A stretch of 22,010 nt of DNA, from positions 1 through 22,010 of the forward strand of contig JBEVMS010000343.1 of the NCBI GenBank assembly GCA_040508515.1, in the 5' to 3' direction. Position numbers and translations under genes: made by a program. This document shows, in pieces, positions 20,922 through 22,010 of this stretch. Each line of letters begins with the position of its first letter. Positions within the stretch are counted from its first letter, which is position 1. The notes under the pieces are model-generated. The model had not been told where the DNA came from, did no database searches, and worked only from the letters and a program-made list of their open reading frames with translations. The stretch is from JBEVMS01 sp040508515. Its GTDB lineage: Bacteria; Pseudomonadota; Gammaproteobacteria; Xanthomonadales; Rhodanobacteraceae.

Positions 20922-21586
20922 TCGGCGTAATCATTCCCGCCCACAACGAAGAGGCGCTGATCGGCCGCTGCCTGGCATCCGTGCAGGCAGCGGCACAATG
21001 GCCGGCATTGCATGGCGAGGAAGTACGCATCTTCGTCGCACTGGACCGGTGTAGCGACGGCACGGCAGGAATCGTTCACGAGATGGGTGCGACGCCGGTG
21101 GAAGTGCGGCACGCCAACGTCGGTCATGCCAGGGCTTCCGCCGCCGCCGCCGCAGTCGCGGCTGGTGCTCGCTGGCTTGCCTGCACCGACGCGGACTCAC
21201 GGGTGCCGTGCGACTGGCTCTCCGCCCAAACCAGCACCGGCTACGATGCGTTCTGCGGCGTGATCGACGTGGACGACTGGGAGGACTACGACGCCAGCGT
21301 TGCCCGCGCCTTTCGCGGGGCGGGGGCGCCAGTCGATGGACATCCGCATGTGCATGGGGCCAACCTGGGCATCAGCACGCCCTGGTATGCACGCTGCGGC
21401 GGCTTCCAACGCTTACCCGCACACGAAGACGTCGCCATCGTGCAGGCGCTGCACGCGCTGGGCGCGACGATCGCCCGCCATGCCCGGCCGGTGGTCCTGA
21501 CCAGCGCCCGACGGATCGCACGCGCCCCCGCCGGGTTCAGCCGCTACCTGGGCCAGTTGGAAGCACAGGTCAGCCAGGGAACCTGA
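20918..21586 (+). CDS. Family 2 glycosyltransferase
   Basis: A 222-residue GT-A-fold glycosyltransferase. The nucleotide-binding start is VIIPAHNEEALIGRCLASV (residues 4-22), followed by ALDRCSDGTAGI. The metal-binding triad is D91-A-D93 (CTDADSRVP), and the acceptor/catalytic segment is HVHGANLGISTPWYARCGGFQ...AHEDVAIVQAL. It has no transmembrane segment, so it is a soluble enzyme rather than a processive membrane synthase. The start is GTG 20918, which overlaps the methyltransferase stop (GTGA) and follows GGGAGG, a strong ribosome-binding site. It is the last gene of the four-gene cassette. Donor and acceptor sugars are unknown. Confidence 0.92.
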   Translation: MIGVIIPAHNEEALIGRCLASVQAAAQWPALHGEEVRIFVALDRCSDGTAGIVHEMGATPVEVRHANVGHARASAAAAAVAAGARWLACTDADSRVPCDWLSAQTSTGYDAFCGVIDVDDWEDYDASVARAFRGAGAPVDGHPHVHGANLGISTPWYARCGGFQRLPAHEDVAIVQALHALGATIARHARPVVLTSARRIARAPAGFSRYLGQLEAQVSQGT

Positions 21587-21630
21587 TGACGGGCACGGAC
21601 CGAGTTCCTCTGCCGTGTCTCCTTTTACAC

Positions 21631-21710
21631 GCGCTAACAACACTGGATTCATTGGCTCGGCGGTTAGCGCCGCTGCCGAGGGCAAGCCCGTCAGCCTAAG
21701 CGGCTTTGTT
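21631..21710. repeat. Structured intergenic element after the cassette
   Basis: GCGCTAAC (21631-21638) and GTTAGCGC (21663-21670) are perfect inverted repeats 24 bases apart, and CTCGGC (21656-21661) pairs with GCCGAG (21675-21680), an alternative stem. A short AGCC/GGCT stem (21693-21705) followed by TTGTT comes next and may act as a weak plus-strand terminator. The interval 21587-21945 otherwise holds no convincing gene. Confidence 0.35.
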
Positions 21711-21891
21711 CGCCGCCGATCTTAGTGGAAAGCATGTGGGTGCAGGCCTGAATCGCCCCAGCCCTCCCTCTGACGTTCGTGAGTACGCCATGCGTCCGGT
21801 GCAGCGAATGTCCTCACGGGTGCGCCGTCCATGGAGCCACACAGGAACTGGCGAGGGTAGACCGCATACTTTCATGCCGGCAGCGACATGG

Positions 21892-21920
21892 ATGCCATAG
21901 AAAGCTCACCCGTAGATAAT
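21892..21920 (+). promoter_or_regulatory. Candidate promoter of the gene at the right edge
   Basis: ATGCCA (21892-21897; four of six matches to the -35 consensus) and GATAAT (21915-21920; five of six to the -10 consensus) are 17 bases apart. Transcription would start about 20 bases before the ATG at 21946. Confidence 0.35.
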
Positions 21921-21945
21921 GGTCGGCCCACCCGAGACATTCCCT

Positions 21946-22010
21946 ATGACTGCCACGCTCCCTCTTTTACCTCCCTACCTGCCCCCTGTTGATCTCGGCT
22001 GGGACATGAC
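21946..22010 (+). CDS. 5' end of an unidentified gene, cut by the window edge
   Basis: ATG at 21946 opens a frame that is uninterrupted to the end of the window (21 codons, MTATLPLLPPYLPPVDLGW...). A plausible promoter lies 26 bases upstream; the ribosome-binding site (GAGAC) is weak. The proline-rich opening before a DLGWD segment recalls the N-termini of Fic-domain (AMPylator-type) proteins, but too little is present to assign a family. Confidence 0.35.
   Translation, partial: MTATLPLLPPYLPPVDLGWDM

Noticed and set aside
21631..21680. Possible integron attC site
   Set aside because: The inverted repeat has the right general look, but the boxes do not fit the RYYYAAC/GTTRRRY consensus and there is no integrase or cassette array.

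Overview
The window looks like chromosomal DNA of a GC-rich Gram-negative proteobacterium. It carries outer-membrane proteins, a tripartite RND efflux pump, a periplasmic-propeller sensor kinase and a PaoABC-type molybdoenzyme. The gene mix resembles Xanthomonadales (Rhodanobacteraceae or Xanthomonadaceae), but that is inference from gene content and no marker gene is present. There are no tRNA or rRNA genes, CRISPR arrays or intact mobile elements.

Region 1 (1-6640): a two-component pair on the minus strand (propeller/Y_Y_Y histidine kinase, then a NarL/LuxR response regulator), a scar zone at 4090-4740 and an OprD-like porin on the plus strand (5077-6411). The scar zone has an orphan intrinsic terminator, a collapsed IS3-family remnant and a 43-residue basic protein gene. 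The region is bracketed by two decayed copies of the same insertion-sequence end in opposite orientation (58-130 and 6427-6496), so it has been rearranged.

Region 2 (6658-13533): an RND multidrug-type pump operon on the minus strand, in the uncommon order outer-membrane factor, adaptor, permease. Upstream, in the same direction, lies a translationally coupled DUF2975 membrane protein and small XRE regulator. No TetR, LysR or MarR regulator is adjacent.

Region 3 (13681-18530): a truncated gene end, then a minus-strand operon with a structured leader, a 31-codon ORF whose ribosome-binding site sits in a hairpin, a 17-cysteine four-helix-bundle copper-binding protein, and the three subunits of a PaoABC-type molybdenum hydroxylase. 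The three subunit genes overlap by 4 nt each. The iron-sulfur subunit lacks the Tat signal of E. coli PaoA, so a cytoplasmic enzyme is predicted.

Region 4 (18557-21586), divergent from region 3: a tightly overlapping plus-strand cassette of acyl-CoA dehydrogenase-like protein, PIG-L/LmbE deacetylase, NodS-like SAM methyltransferase and GT2 glycosyltransferase. The chemistry (glycosyl transfer, N-deacetylation, amine methylation, acyl-chain oxidation) parallels the logic of Nod-factor synthesis with unrelated or distant enzymes. It is the best candidate here for an undescribed pathway. The window ends in a structured intergenic stretch and the first 21 codons of another gene.
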